From Piezodorus guildinii (lineage: Eukaryota; Arthropoda; Insecta; Hemiptera; Pentatomidae), in assembly GCA_023052935.1 (NCBI GenBank), contig CM041292.1, positions 116,804,936 through 116,868,935 on the forward strand: a stretch of DNA of 64,000 nucleotides, read 5' to 3'. A program made the translations under genes and the position numbers. Below, piece by piece: positions 22,900 through 34,740 of this stretch. The number at the start of each line of letters is the position of its first letter. Position 1 is the stretch's first letter. The notes under the pieces are model-generated. The model was not told the origin of the DNA. It ran no database searches and was given only the letters and a program-made list of their open reading frames with translations.

Positions 22900-24450
22900 T
22901 TTTTTTTCTTTAAAATAATAAAAAAAATAAATGTACTCAATAAATAAATAATAGAATCTTAACAGAAAAAATGAAAAATAATACAAAATTCTAAAAATAA
23001 ATAAAATAATAAATTTAAACACAAAAAAATTATTCAGAAAGTAATATAATTTTGATGCGTGATAGCTTATATCTATGCAAATTAGTATTTATACATAATT
23101 AGGTAAGCAAAAATTTCCTTGACAATGTGATGATATTTTAATAGTTTTTATTTTATAATAATTTGTAAATTTTCCAAACGTAGACGATTCTGAAACATTA
23201 AAAAAAATATATTTTTTTTCTAAATAAAAAAATAAACAATCCGACTTATTAAACAACTCAAACTGTTATTAAATATTTACGAATAGTTGTGAAATGTGTC
23301 TAATTATTGAAATAAAAAACAACATTTGGTTAAATGGTTAAAGTAGTTTTTGGAGTATACTTTAATTTAATTGATTAAATGACATACCTAATTTATTTTA
23401 TTTTTATTTTTTTACGATCTGGTTTTATATTATATTGTAGTAAATAATTATTATTTTGAATAAAATTGTTCAATATATAACAATTTATATCTTATTTATA
23501 CTATGAACTTATTTATTTTATAACTTTAATAATATAGAATAATATTTTATTTAAGTATTTTAAAACGATAATACCCGAAAAAGAATAGATATAATGTTGT
23601 TCACTATTATAATATTATTAATTTTTTTTTTGTTTGACAATGTGGTTTATTTCTTTATCATATAATTTAATAATTTTATTACAATAATTAAATAATTTTA
23701 TTAAATTAAAATAATGGCTACAAACTTAATATTATGTTTTATTCAGTATTTTATGATTTTTATTGTATGGGTCAATATTACACTGAAATACTAAAAACAG
23801 TTGAATAGTACAAGATTTTTATAACAGTTAAATATTTTATTATAAGATTTATCTACATTACATTCTATCCTCCGAAAAAGATTTTATCCCTTTTAGAAAA
23901 ATTTAAAACATTTTATAATTTGGTACTCAGAGTTTTTTATTTTTATATTTCTCATTTTCGTCAATTATGTATCTGGTTCAAATTACCCGTGAGTAAGCCG
24001 GCGCAAGAATGACGGTACTAAAAAATACTTTAACTTTTATTTACTTAAAAAAAAAAAAAATTTATAGAGATATAATACTATTTGTTTCTATATGAACAAT
24101 AGTAATAATGATATGACCACATTCACACTATATACAGAAAAGCAGTGATAAAGTCAAATTATATATAAAAAGAATAAAAAAAGCTAAATTTACATAAGCA
24201 ACACATCATTTCAAAAGCGTCAGAAATAATTCGGAAAATCAAACTGATTTAACCAAATGTTTGGCTTTTGTCCATTCCTGCGTAACTTGCAAACTTGCTG
24301 CCAGCCAGTAAAAACGTTTCATAAACATTTTTTTTTTAATGAAAAATTCCAATCATGTGCCAGAAACATTCAAACACCCGATTTACTTTAAATTTATTTA
24401 ATTTTTTCTTATATTTTTATTATGTTTAATTGCTCCAATAATTCATTATT
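22900..24450. other. AT-rich DNA, possible old LINE 3' end
   Basis: About 1.5 kb with no gene. The segment 24080-24200 ('cacattcacactatatac' and 'ttatatataaaaag') faintly resembles the 3' UTR of the Jockey copy at 48316-49750, read on the minus strand, but the match is too weak to assert. Confidence 0.4.
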
Positions 24451-24453
24451 AAA

Positions 24454-25580
24454 GGGCATGCTCATATGTTGAACTCAATAGCCCTAGGAAAGCATTTTTT
24501 CATAAATTTTCGGATAATTCAGTCTTATAATATAAGAATTACTTCCTGATTAACCTAAAAGCTAATAGAAAATGGTGAAGAATAAAAAAAAGGGAGGGAC
24601 TAAAAAGTTATTGGCACCTTTCATAAACCTTGCTTAATTAAATTGAAAAAAAGTGGGAATTTCCTTAGGAAAAAAAAAATAGCAAAAATAATTTCCTTAG
24701 GAAAAAAAAATAGCAAAAATAATTTCTTTAGGTGAAAAAAATAGTAAACATAATTTTACTATAAAAAAATATTACGATAGGTAAAAACAAATATTTTGAG
24801 CATGCATCAGTCCGTTAAGATCTTGTTGAATAGATTGATGTATATTCATTAAATATTTCAGAAATAGCTATCTTTCTGTAATTGTATCCTAGCAGCTTCA
24901 CAAAACAGTTCTAGACGACGTAAAAAAAGTTTTTCAGTTTCATAATTTCACTGATGCCTTAATAAAAACTTATGCAATGAAAAATGAAAAAAAACGCAAA
25001 CAGTTACGAAGATGAAGAAGACGTATTTGTATACTCGTTGAAAATCATAATAAAAGAAGAATAACGTCTCTACTACGATCTAGTATTTTCATGAAAAAAA
25101 AAAAAGTTGTCCGTTGTAAGCAATCAAACTGAAATCAAAATAACTTCTTATGTCCAGAAGGGATAATAAAAATAATAATAATAATAGGATGATCAAAAAA
25201 TACAAGATGCAATTCATTGAATTCCAAAATTGCATAAGTTTGAATTACAAAAAAAAACTCGCGAACAGTAGAGGCTTATTTATCTGTCGCGATATTTTTT
25301 GACTGTCGGACTCTTCGAGTGTAAGGATTTCAAATATTTTCGACTCATTTTTTTCAAAATACACACTGTAATCAATAAATTCTGACTCAATCCATGAGAC
25401 CTGAGTCAAAATGAACCTCTAAATAATTCATAGTTAAAGTAGTTTAAGGGCTATGGTAAATATTAATATTGCATCTGAAGATTGCAATCATATATATAAA
25501 ACATTATAATTATTTTTCCTCATAATAAAAAGATAGTATTAAAATAATCCATTAAACAACGATATTTCATTAGCTATAAA
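24454..25580. repeat. 1.13-kb direct duplication, copy 1
   Basis: Nearly identical (well above 95% by eye) to 26404-27535 in the same orientation. Both begin around 'catgctcatatgttgaactc' and end at 'tttcattagctataaaa'. Inside, near 24655-24755, a unit of about 32 bp ('tttccttaggaaaaaaa' plus 'atagcaaaaata') is repeated three times. No open frame; ends are not TG...CA, so LTRs are not supported. Confidence 0.9.
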
Positions 25581-25671
25581 ATGATTCAACTCCATGACTC
25601 TATATATCTGTGCTTACGGGATTATGATAACTATCTGTTGTTTGTTAGTTACATGACAATAATCAATATAA

Positions 25672-26275
25672 TTTTTACTTTCACTTACTTATTATGAAAT
25701 ATATCGTAAGGGAAAGTATTGCGATCGTGAAAATTTCAGTTTTCACAGGAAATACACGTTTTAGAGTCCCCTGAGTCCAAATTAACAAGTCCCGCAAAAA
25801 GGTCTGTGTGGGTGTGTGTGTGTGGTAAGTCTAGCACAAAAACGAAAAGTCTTAAGAAACTAAAGTTTCGTATTTAATACAAATATAAGCCCGAGATGTA
25901 ATAAATTTTTTAAAATCAAAATCAGCGTGCCAGAGAAGCAACTTTATACAATACATTTTGCACCTTTTTACGATTTTCTCTGAAACAGCACTAACGATTT
26001 TGATTAAACTCGCTATGGCGATGTAAAATTTGTATCATATAAGTTTAATTCTGATTGAAATGGCTTAAATGCGATCTTTAAATTTTATTTCATTAAAATA
26101 CCTACCTTTAATTTTGTCGATTCGAAAATATATAATCTAGTTAGTATTAAAAAAAATGTATATAAGTTGAACGTATTCGAAATCAAAATTAAAGATAAAA
26201 CTGTTTTGAGCTTTTGAACAAAAACAGTAATATAAATGTATAATACAATACTAACCGAGATACGGCATGCTTTTT
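25672..26275 (-). repeat. Family A repeat, copy A3, truncated
   Basis: Begins 'tactttcacttacttat' and 'attgcgatcgtgaaaatttc', contains 'gtttttgtgc'-type and (GT)n sequence, and fades out around 26275 before the distal end. It lies between the two copies of the 1.13-kb duplication. Confidence 0.7.
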
Positions 26276-26403
26276 TTTTCGCCAAATGCATAAATTGAAA
26301 GATCAATTTAAAGAAATTTGCATTTTAAGAGAAAAACTCATTTAATCTTTGTTAAAGTATAAACTATACCTTTCAAACAAACAAAAAATAGTCTCTAAGT
26401 TTA

Positions 26404-27535
26404 AGGACATGCTCATATGTTGAACTCAATAGCCCTAGGGAAACATTTTTTCATAAATTTTCGGCTCATTCAGTCTTATAATATATGAATTACTTCCTGA
26501 TTAACCTAAAAACTAATAGAAAATGGTGAAGAATAAAAAAAAGGGAGGGACTAAAAAGTTATTGGCACCTTTCATAAACCTTGCTTAATTAAATTGAAAA
26601 AAAAAAGTGGGGATTTCCTTAGGAAAAAAAAATAGCAAAAATAATTTCCTTAGGAAAAAAAAATAGCAAAAATAATTTCCTTAGGTGAAAAAAATAGTAA
26701 ACATAATTTTACTATAAAAAAATATTACGATAGGTAAAAACAAATATTTTGAGCATGCATCAGTCCGTTAAGATCTTGTTGAATAGATTGATGTATATTC
26801 ATTAAATATTTCAGAAATAGCTATCTTTCTGTAATTGTATCCTAGCAGCTTCACAAAACAGTTCTAGACGACGTAAAAAAAGTTTTTCAGTTTCATAATT
26901 TCACTGATGCCTTAATAAAAACTTATGCAATGAAAAATGAAAAAAACGCAAACAGTTACGAAGATGAAGAAGACGTATTTGTATACTCGTTGAAAATCAT
27001 AATAAAAGAAGAATAACGTCTCTACTACGATCTAGTATTTTCATGAAAAAAAAAAAAGTTGTCCGTTGTAAGCAATCAAACTGAAATCAAAATAACTTCT
27101 TATGTCCAGAAGGGATAATAAAAATAATAATAATAATAGGATGATCAAAAAATACAAGATGCAATTCATTGAATTCCAAAATTGCATAAGTTTGAATTAC
27201 AAAAAAAAACTCGCGAACAGTAGAGGCTTATTTATCTGTCGCGATATTTTTTGACTGTCGGACTCTTCGAGTGTAAGGATTTCAAATATTTTCGACTCAT
27301 TTTTTTCAAAATACACACTGTAATCAATAAATTCTGACTCAATCCATGAGACCTGAGTCAAAATGAACCTCTAAATAATTCATAGTTAAAGTAGTTTAAG
27401 GGCTATGGTAAATATTAATATTGCATCTGAAGATTGCAATCATATATATAAAACATTATAATTATTTTTCCTCATAATAAAAAGATAGTATTAAAATAAT
27501 CCATTAAACAACGATATTTCATTAGCTATAAAACT
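26404..27535. repeat. 1.13-kb direct duplication, copy 2
   Basis: Second copy of 24454-25580. Differences are a handful of substitutions, concentrated in the first 250 bp, and A-run length changes. The flanks differ at both ends, so this is not a simple tandem array. Confidence 0.9.
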
Positions 27536-27539
27536 CTAA

Positions 27540-28300
27540 CATAAAAAATAAGTGACTTATAATCAAAATAAGGTCAGTACCTAATTTTTTCTACTACAAA
27601 TCAGTGAAAACAACCCCCTAACTTCCCCTCTAATTAAAATTGATCCTCACTATTCAGTGTTTATATGTATTTTTAATTTACCCAAGAAGATTAACCAATT
27701 TAAAATGCCTAATTTTAGAAAAATCGGAGTTTAAAGAGAAAACGTTTTTTTGCGATTTGGCATTTTTCACAATTTTCTTCAAAATATATCCGAAATTACT
27801 GGAGATTCGAAAAAAAAACGATAGAATACTAAATTGTAGTTTTTTTTTAATGACTTTCTTCTTTTTTCTGTCATGAATTTTCTGTATAGGGAATATTTAG
27901 GGAAATATGGCCGTTTAAAACATCTATTTACAAGCGAACGCAACCTTATTCGAGACCTCTAAACTCACCCCATTAAAAAACTAAGGGATCTTAATTTACA
28001 TAGTCCTATAGCTCCTGAGAAACCCTAAAAATCTTTTTTGAAAAAACTTTTTATCACTAAAAATGAAGGAGCTATGTTTAAAAAACCAATAAAGTTTTTT
28101 TCGAAACATTCGTGGGTGTGTGCATATTTCGTTGATTCCTCACCAGTATATTCAAAAGTTAAAAAGAAATACATGCTCTTTAAATTATGTCGTCTATGTA
28201 TGTGAATATGCAGTGTAGTTTTATGCGAATAATTTTTTTTTTGTAACTACTTCTTTTTCTATGTAGGTCTATAAGTGCTTTATAAAAATTGCAATGTTGT
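27540..28300. other. AT-rich DNA, nothing recognised
   Basis: No supported gene; a 78-codon frame at 27640-27876 is Phe/Ile/Leu-rich and looks like chance. Confidence 0.4.
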
Positions 28301-28304
28301 TAAG

Positions 28305-28890
28305 GATGTTTTTTAAGGGTTGAAATATTATTATATCATATCCTAAAGCATAAAACAATCATTACTTTACCTATTCAAACAAAATTTTACCCATATTAAG
28401 GTTTTACAATGTTATTTTATAATTGTTGACAATAAGGGATAGTTTTCACTTTGAAAAATAATCAACGCCCATTAGCATGATATAAAATTTGAATTAGAGG
28501 GTGAGACAAGTCTAATTTCAAATTTCGATGCAAATCGATGCATTATGAAATCACATTTTTATGATAAATTCTTTTTTTTTACAGCAAACTCCAACAAGGG
28601 TTGATTTTTAAGGGTTGAAACATTATGAAATTGTATTCTAAAGCATAAACTGATGCATAATTAGCTAATCCAATACGAATTTTACCCATATTAAGGTTTC
28701 AAATGTAATTTTATACTTTTTTACAGGGTATTTTTCACCCTTAAAAAATAAAAAGCGTACAATGTAGAATGTCGGAAATGAACTATAGGCTGAAATGAGC
28801 ATAATTCCGAATTTTTATCCAAATCGATGATTGACGAAAATATTGCGAGGTTTTGTCATTTTTTTAGCTTCGTTTCCTGTACTATATTTA
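28305..28890. repeat. Two diverged tandem units of about 293 bp
   Basis: 'ttttttaagggttgaaa' recurs at about 28308 and 28602, as do 'tctaaagcataaa', 'tttacccatattaaggttt' and 'caaatcgatg' in the same order. Satellite-like pair or a repeat containing an internal duplication; no frame. Confidence 0.7.
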
Positions 28891-28894
28891 ATAT

Positions 28895-29268
28895 AAACTA
28901 ATTAAATCAATAGTTTATTTTTATGTTAATTACCTGTCTTATTTGCCTTATGTTAATTATTAGTTTTTGTTTTATTTTTTAATTTAAGTCTATTTATTGT
29001 ATAGATTTCTTTATTCAGATTTTTCTTATTGTTCAAAATTAACTTACGCTACAATAAAAATTAATCCCTACATATAAATATCACTTCAGAATAACGTGTA
29101 GTTGATGTAATATAACAACATGTTTTAATTCTGAGGTTTGTGGCTACATATAAAAAGAATAAAGTTCTTTAAAAAAAGAAAAACATGTTTATATTGGATC
29201 TCAATGCAATGCTATAACTTTTTTTTCCAACTCTTACTGCATTTAAAAGTTCTTATATTGATGCTGAC
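28895..29268. other. AT-rich spacer
   Basis: Nothing recognised. Confidence 0.4.
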
Positions 29269-29269
29269 A

Positions 29270-29322
29270 ATGGAGGTATTTGAAAATCGTGTGTTGTGCG
29301 GACCAGATTTTTTTATTTTATG
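29270..29322 (-). repeat. Family A terminal fragment, A7
   Basis: 'tcgtgtgttgtgcggacc' followed by 'agatttttttatttta' is the left terminus of family A on the minus strand; the body is absent. Confidence 0.55.
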
Positions 29323-29499
29323 GTTTTGGAATTCGTGAGGTAAAAATTTGTGTGTTAATTTCTCTTTAATTATAACCCTTCTTCAACTTGTTCACTATGG
29401 ATCTTTCTATCCTCCAATTTCATCTTATTTTTTAGTTATATTTTAGTCGATTATATTTTTTTTAAACCATAGTACTTGCAAGGAGACATACTCGTATTC

Positions 29500-29800
29500 A
29501 CAATGTTTACTCACTATACGTGGAATGGAACATGGTTGTTTACTCGGCGGTATATGCGACTTCCTCCATAGAGAGCAGCCCACCAGCCACCACCCACCAG
29601 TACACACACAGCGGCACAGGTGTGCAGACGCCCGCGACATATTCGTGTTCTAATGAACTGTTATTATCCGCTAACCGATACCACTTCCCGTACAACTGTT
29701 TGCAGTGAACCGTTTGTGGTCCCAGGGTTCCGTACTCATGTGCAATACTCCGTTTAATGTGTTTTACATTGATCTTAACATCAACATGATCGTCCCTATT
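29500..29800. other. GC-rich island, candidate regulatory element
   Basis: Contains two forkhead-like 'tgtttactc' words (29503-29551), a Ser/Thr-rich short plus-strand frame and 'ccgtttgtggtccc' (Runt-like TGTGGT). No splice sites or transposon ends that I trust. Candidate enhancer-like conserved element. Confidence 0.28.
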
Positions 29801-29829
29801 GCTTAACACAACCCCGCTACTTAAAATAC

Positions 29830-29970
29830 ATTTATTACAGAAGTTCTATTAGGTCTATTTGTCCAGAATAGACCACTGGATAACTAATAACTGGCTCCAG
29901 GAATCGAGCCAGGCTCTGATCGGATAATTGTTATACTGTGATTCTCTTCTTAATCACCTCCTTGCAAGCC
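29830..29970 (-). mobile_element. Possible tRNA-related SINE
   Basis: Minus strand: an A-box-like 'ggtgattaagaag' (about 29952-29964) and a B box 'ggctcgattcc' (29910-29900), followed by 'ttagttatccagtggtctat', a common arrangement for insect SINEs. Single copy in the window, so tentative. Confidence 0.38.
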
Positions 29971-29972
29971 GA

Positions 29973-29999
29973 TATATATATATATATATATATATAATA
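29973..29999. repeat. Short (TA)n microsatellite
   Basis: Pure TA dinucleotides between GC-richer flank and AT-rich DNA. Confidence 0.9.
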
Positions 30000-30422
30000 T
30001 GAACCTGTCCAGGCCGCATTCAAATAGGAACAAGCATTTGAAAATGAATTTATATACAAAAAAAATTATAAATCGAGTTGAAGAGGGAAAAATATTTTAT
30101 TATTAAAAAATGTATTAAAAAAAATTGAGTAATTTTAAATAAGCTTCCTAGTTTTAAGATTATTTTATATAAAGGTATAATTATTCGAAACTACCAGTGA
30201 TATTTAGCGGAATATTGAATATTTTCTTTCTTTACCTAAGTATTAAAGCATTATTTTATAATTCATGCTGAAAACTTATGAAAATTTATATACATATATA
30301 TATAAACATGAATAGCCTTTTTTTATGCTTATATTTGTCAGAAGAAGAATCTTATGAAAGAAAAAAAGATAAAAGCTACTCGGTTGAATATGTTTTTTTA
30401 ATTATTTTATTTCCTAAGGTAA

Positions 30423-30546
30423 TCTCTTTATGTACATATATAAAAATGAATTCATCTTTCCCTTGGTCATCACGTCACGCGTGAACGGCTTGAACGATTT
30501 CGCTAAGACATAGTTCCGACAGGACATCGTCTGTCGGGTGAGCTAG
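30423..30546 (+). mobile_element. Short non-autonomous Helitron-like element
   Basis: The 3' end has the Helitron signature: a 7-bp perfect hairpin ccgacag (30516-30522) / ctgtcgg (30531-30537) with an 8-base loop, then CTAG (30543-30546) followed by T. A plausible 5' end is TC at 30423 preceded by A, giving 124 bp inserted between A and T. The middle has 'tcacgtcacgcgtgaacggc' and 'cgatttcgcta', words common next to insect Helitron-type ends. No Rep/helicase is present. Confidence 0.6.
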
Positions 30547-30549
30547 TAC

Positions 30550-31720
30550 ATTTATATTTTATTTGAATAACAAGCTATTTAATAATGTATCCATTGTTAT
30601 TTTATTGACGTGAAATGAGTTTTATCATTTGATTTTGAAAATATTTCTTTCTTGCGAAACCTAACCCCACACCGCACTTTTTGAAAAATACTGGAGCCAA
30701 TCGTAGACAAATTGTAATAGATTACTTTAATTGAAGATAACTCAATCTAAGAAATTAAAGTTTAATACAAATAATAGGTTTTTAAGAAGTGAAGTATATG
30801 TACCATATCAGGCTGCTAAAAATTAAATTTATAAAAAGTAAAATGTAATTTATTAATTAAGTTTTGTCATTACCCATTTGATAGTTTAAGAGGTATGACG
30901 TTTCATGACTCAGCTGTACTCCGTACCTCCACATTTTACTATAGTAATATTGAAACTTTATTACGTTTTACAATGTTTTAGTTATACAAATGTGACAGAT
31001 CATGTCTTTATGGCCGTTTTAGTATATAATTTTATTAAACAGGATATACAGCTCAAAGAAACTTAAGGGACCGATTCTGCATATTAAATATAAAAAATAA
31101 AAATAAAATAATTTGATATAGCGAAAAAATTGAGTAAAAAGAGAAAAATGTAACTAAATTAAAGAAATGAGGATTTATGAAAAAAGTATTATATATATAT
31201 ATATATAAGATCATTAAGTTAGATCTCTCGAAAAACTAGACCCGTTTTATCGTCATGTACTCAGCTGATAAAGGCAAGGTTGAGGCTTTATCACCTGATC
31301 AAGTTATTTATCACCTTAGGTAATAAATATAACTGCAAAATTATTATTTCAGGTGATTCATTTTAAAATAATAAATAAATGTATATAAATAGAGTTTTCA
31401 TGAAAAATCGACAGCATGAACCCACTACGGGTTTTTATTTTGAGAGCCAACTCGGTTTAATGAACTAAACCATTTTTTCTATTTTGTCATGTTATAATAA
31501 GCTATATTAATATAAATTTAATTCCCTTCAATAGCTTTAAAGTTACCTCTTCCTATAAAACAAAATGGCTATCTGCGTAATCAAACCATATATGAAGTTT
31601 TTGTTATGCTTGTCGTGTAGAATCGGAACCTGAAGTTTCATCCTGTTTGAAGTCTCGGCACTCGGTTCTTTTGGTTTTCTTTAAACAACTAACAAAATTC
31701 ATAGAATACATAATAGAAGA
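30550..31720. other. AT-rich DNA, nothing recognised
   Basis: No supported gene; a short (TA)n at about 31190-31207. An inverted word pair around 31275-31325 ('tcacctgatcaagttattt', 'atcaccttaggtaataaat') may form a weak hairpin. Confidence 0.4.
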
Positions 31721-31724
31721 AGAA

Positions 31725-31800
31725 AAAAAAACTTTATTCTCGGACTAAGTCTCCTAAGAATAACATGAAAGTTGACATATTAAAATATTTACAACGGTCC
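31725..31800 (-). repeat. LINE 3'-end-like fragment
   Basis: 'actttattctcggactaagt' and 'cctaagaataacatg' resemble 7725-7770. The RTE at 31815 inserted right beside it. Confidence 0.35.
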
Positions 31801-31844
31801 AAGATACAAAATAATAATAATAATAAATAATAATAATAATAGGC

Positions 31845-33345
31845 TTACCGAACCCGAAGGTTCGATGCCGATACCACCAAACTTCGCCTGCATAGACTCG
31901 TCCAATGTTCACCGGTCAAGCCCAAGCCCCCGAGATCAGCCTTAATGCAATCCTCCCATCGACGCTTCGGCCTACCTTTCGGACGCCTACCAGTCGGTTC
32001 AGCGAATACCAACTTTCTCGGAATCCGTTCCTCACTAAGCCCAACAACTTTACGCGCCCATTTGAGTCTCCGCGATGCTATCAACTCAATTATATTCACA
32101 GGGTGCAAACTCCGCAATTCCGCGTTATGCAACCTTCTAAACTCCCCAGTGGCCTCATATCTCTTTGGACCAAATATTTTACGCAATACCTTATTTTCGA
32201 AAACCTTCATCCTTTAAAGTAAGCGGCCACGTTTCACATCCGTAAAGAACCGTTGGAAGAATAATAGTTTTATAAATTCTAATCTTTAAGTTTTTAGATA
32301 GAAGCCGCGAACTAAGTAACTTAGCAACTGAATAATAACACGCATTTCCCACCTTTAACCGGGACTTTATTTCTTCCTGTATTTCATTTTTTCTAGTTAT
32401 AATTGAACCTAAATACTTGAATTTCTCTACGTGTTCCAAAGTATGACCTGATACATCAATATCACCAAGATCGACACCGTTTCTGCTACTGATCATATAC
32501 TTCGTCTTATCGGTATTTAATTCGAGTCCTATTTCTTTACCGGTTTTTATTAACACACTTGTATTTAGTTGTATGGTTTCCGTGTCTTCACCTAGCAGTA
32601 CCAGATCATCGGCATACCCCAAAACCGGAATCTTGTCACCCATATTTAAGCCTTTCTCGGTACACATCACCTTTTCTATGACATATTCTAAAGCTATATT
32701 AAATAACACAGGTGAAAGGGAGTCACCCTGTTTCAAACCCGATCGCACCTCAAATCTTTCGGAGTAATTATGACCGATTCTAACTTTATGGAATGTTTCC
32801 GACAAACACATCTCCACTAGGTTTACTAACTTTCTAGGTATTCCCTGTTCAATCATGATGTTATATAGCTTCTGACGGTTTATTGAATCATAAGCCTTTT
32901 TAAAATCGATATAAAGTTGATGGACTACACCGTTGTATTCCAATTTTTTCTCTAATATTTGACGTAAGGAAAATATTTGGTCAATAGTCGAGCGATTCCG
33001 CCTAAAACCACATTGGTAATCTCCGATAATTTCCTCAGCGTATTCCGTTATTCGACTAGTTAGAATTGACGAGAATATTTTATAGCATACTGGGAGAAGA
33101 GAGATCCCACGATAGTTGTTACAATCCGACCTCGGTCCTTTTTTGTGAATCGGAATAAGTATTGATTCTTTCCATTCTTCGGGTATTTTTTCAGTTTCCC
33201 AGATCTTTTTAACTAAAAAATGTATTTTGGAAACGCCCGCTTCTCCACACGCCTTGATTAATTCACTCGTGATATTATCATTTCCTGCGGCCTTATAACG
33301 TTTTAATTTTCCTATCGCCATTTCGACTTCCTCTTTACTCGGTGC
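31845..33345 (-). pseudogene. RTE-like reverse transcriptase with 11-bp frameshifting deletion
   Basis: Copies element RNA into DNA at the nicked target. Motifs in order: QCGFRRNRSTIDQIF, YIDFKKAYDSI, GLKQGDSLSPVLFN, LGYADDLVLLGED (catalytic YADD), then KFKYLGSIITRKNEIQEEIK and the tail GRRPKGRPKRRWEDCIKADL ending ASNLRVR. Comparison with the copy at 39843-40514 shows that 11 bases (between 'gatgaa' and 'ggttttcg') are deleted near 32208-32212, shifting the frame before the tail. The last codons form a hairpin with a UUCG loop (31849-31864) just before the stop. Confidence 0.88.
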
Positions 33346-33347
33346 GT

Positions 33348-34622
33348 CTATCCATGGTCAGCGCTCTGATATTCAGAGAGAGGAGATTGATTATTATTTT
33401 CCGTATTTAAGATGCCGTCAAAGTGTTGTTTAAATTTATTTAATATCTCAGAAGGATCCGAAATTATATGGTTATTTGCATCTTTAACCGCATTCAATAG
33501 AGGTTCAAATCTTTTACGCGATTTGTTTATACCCTTGTACATCTCTCTTACGTTATTTTCGTTTCTGTGTTTTTCTATTTCTATTATTTTGCCTTTAAGA
33601 TACTCTCTTTTCTTATTTTTTAAGAGTTTTGAAGTTTCGTTTTTTACTAACCGAAAGTAAGCCACATTATTATCGCTTGGATTATTTAAGGAATTCAGTT
33701 TAGCGGTTTTTCTTTTTTCGCACATATTTTGACAATCCCTGTCGAACCAAGGTTTGTTCTTTTTATTTTCGATTTTTCCAAGACATAAATTACCGACCTC
33801 TTTAATATTATCCCTGATCCCTTCCCATAGTTTGTTTACATCTTTGTGTTCCTCGTCTGAAGATTCCAAAGCTTCGAACCGATTTTTTACTTCTATCGCG
33901 AATTGTTTTCTAATTTCGAGGTTGTTCAATTTAACTAAATCAAAATTCTCGGGACGAATATAGTTCGGTGTTCTCTTTTTTGTATTTAGTTTTTGTCGAA
34001 GTATCGCGATTACTAATTCATGATCAGAACCGCATTCTGCACCTCGATACGATCTCACGTTAATTATGCTACTTTGCCATCTGTTTTGTATTAAAACATG
34101 ATCGATTTGATTCCGCGTTTGTCCATCCGGTGATGTCCACGTATACTTATGAATATCCTTACGTTTAAATGTAGTGCTTTTGATTACTAGGTTTTTCGAA
34201 ATGGCAAAGTTTATTAGTCGGGTCCCATTATCATTACTATATTCGTGCAAACTTTCTTTACCGATTGTAGGACGATATACTTCTTCCCTTCCAACCTTTG
34301 CGTTCGCGTCGCCTAGTATTATCTTAATGTAATTTCGCGGTAACTTATCGTAAACCGACTCTAGTTTATCATAAAATTCGCATTTTACTTCATCACTGTC
34401 TTCGGTGGGAGAATGAATGTTTATAAACGCGATTTTAAACCAACGCCCTTGAAATATAGCAACCGATATTCTTTCACTAAAGAACTGTACGTCCCGTAAT
34501 GCGGAAAGAAATCTATTCCTAATCAGAAACCCGGTACCTAGACAATAATTAACGCTCCCCCCGTACCAAATAGTATACTTTCCTTCTGTTAACGAACCTC
34601 CCCTGGCCAGCGAACCTCTTGT
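33348..34622 (-). pseudogene. RTE-like apurinic-type endonuclease region
   Basis: The target-nicking endonuclease of the RTE copy, the type annotated in databases as craniofacial development protein 2-like. Visible catalytic motifs: ILGDANAKVG, then YTWTSPDGQTRNQIDHVL, then RGAECGSDHELV (the final SDH). The N-terminal 50 or so residues with the first catalytic Asn and Glu are lost by 5' truncation, so the enzyme cannot be active. A Lys/Glu/Asn-rich linker follows, ending at a TAG near 33348. The reverse transcriptase continues in another frame, implying a one-base indel around 33350-33366. Upstream codons beyond about 34622 are flank. Confidence 0.85.
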
Positions 34623-34649
34623 AGATACAAAATAAAGATACAAAATAAA

Positions 34650-34740
34650 TGATAAAAAAAAAAAAAAAAAAAGATTTAACATAAATAATAAGAAAATAAA
34701 TAAAAAAAGAGAATAATGATAAGAAATAAATACATTTGGG
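34650..34740. repeat. A-rich low-complexity tract
   Basis: A run of 18 A residues (about 34655-34672) and AT-rich flank next to the RTE 5' junction. Confidence 0.7.

Larger units (their letters stand above)
31815..34634 (-). mobile_element. RTE-like non-LTR retrotransposon, 5'-truncated, with target-site duplication
   Basis: A minus-strand LINE: endonuclease and reverse transcriptase regions, then a 3' end of (TTA)n-type repeats (about 31815-31840). The 14-bp flank 'aagatacaaaataa' occurs at 31801-31814 and 34635-34648, a target-site duplication; a partial second copy (34623-34634) sits between it and the element. The 5' end is missing, the endonuclease starting at the RGSL...GGSLTEGKYTIWYGG motif. 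Two lesions split the coding frame (near 33350 and 32210). The APE endonuclease, the GRPKRRW tail and the microsatellite 3' tail fit RTE-type LINEs; the clade assignment is by motif only. Confidence 0.85.

Noticed and set aside
24655..24760. Direct repeats resembling a CRISPR array
   Set aside because: Three adjacent A-rich units of about 32 bp without spacers, inside a duplicated eukaryotic segment; CRISPR is not expected here.
24454..27535. LTR retrotransposon hypothesis for the 1.13-kb direct duplication
   Set aside because: No TG...CA termini, no primer-binding site or polypurine tract recognised, no gag/pol between the copies, and no short target duplication.
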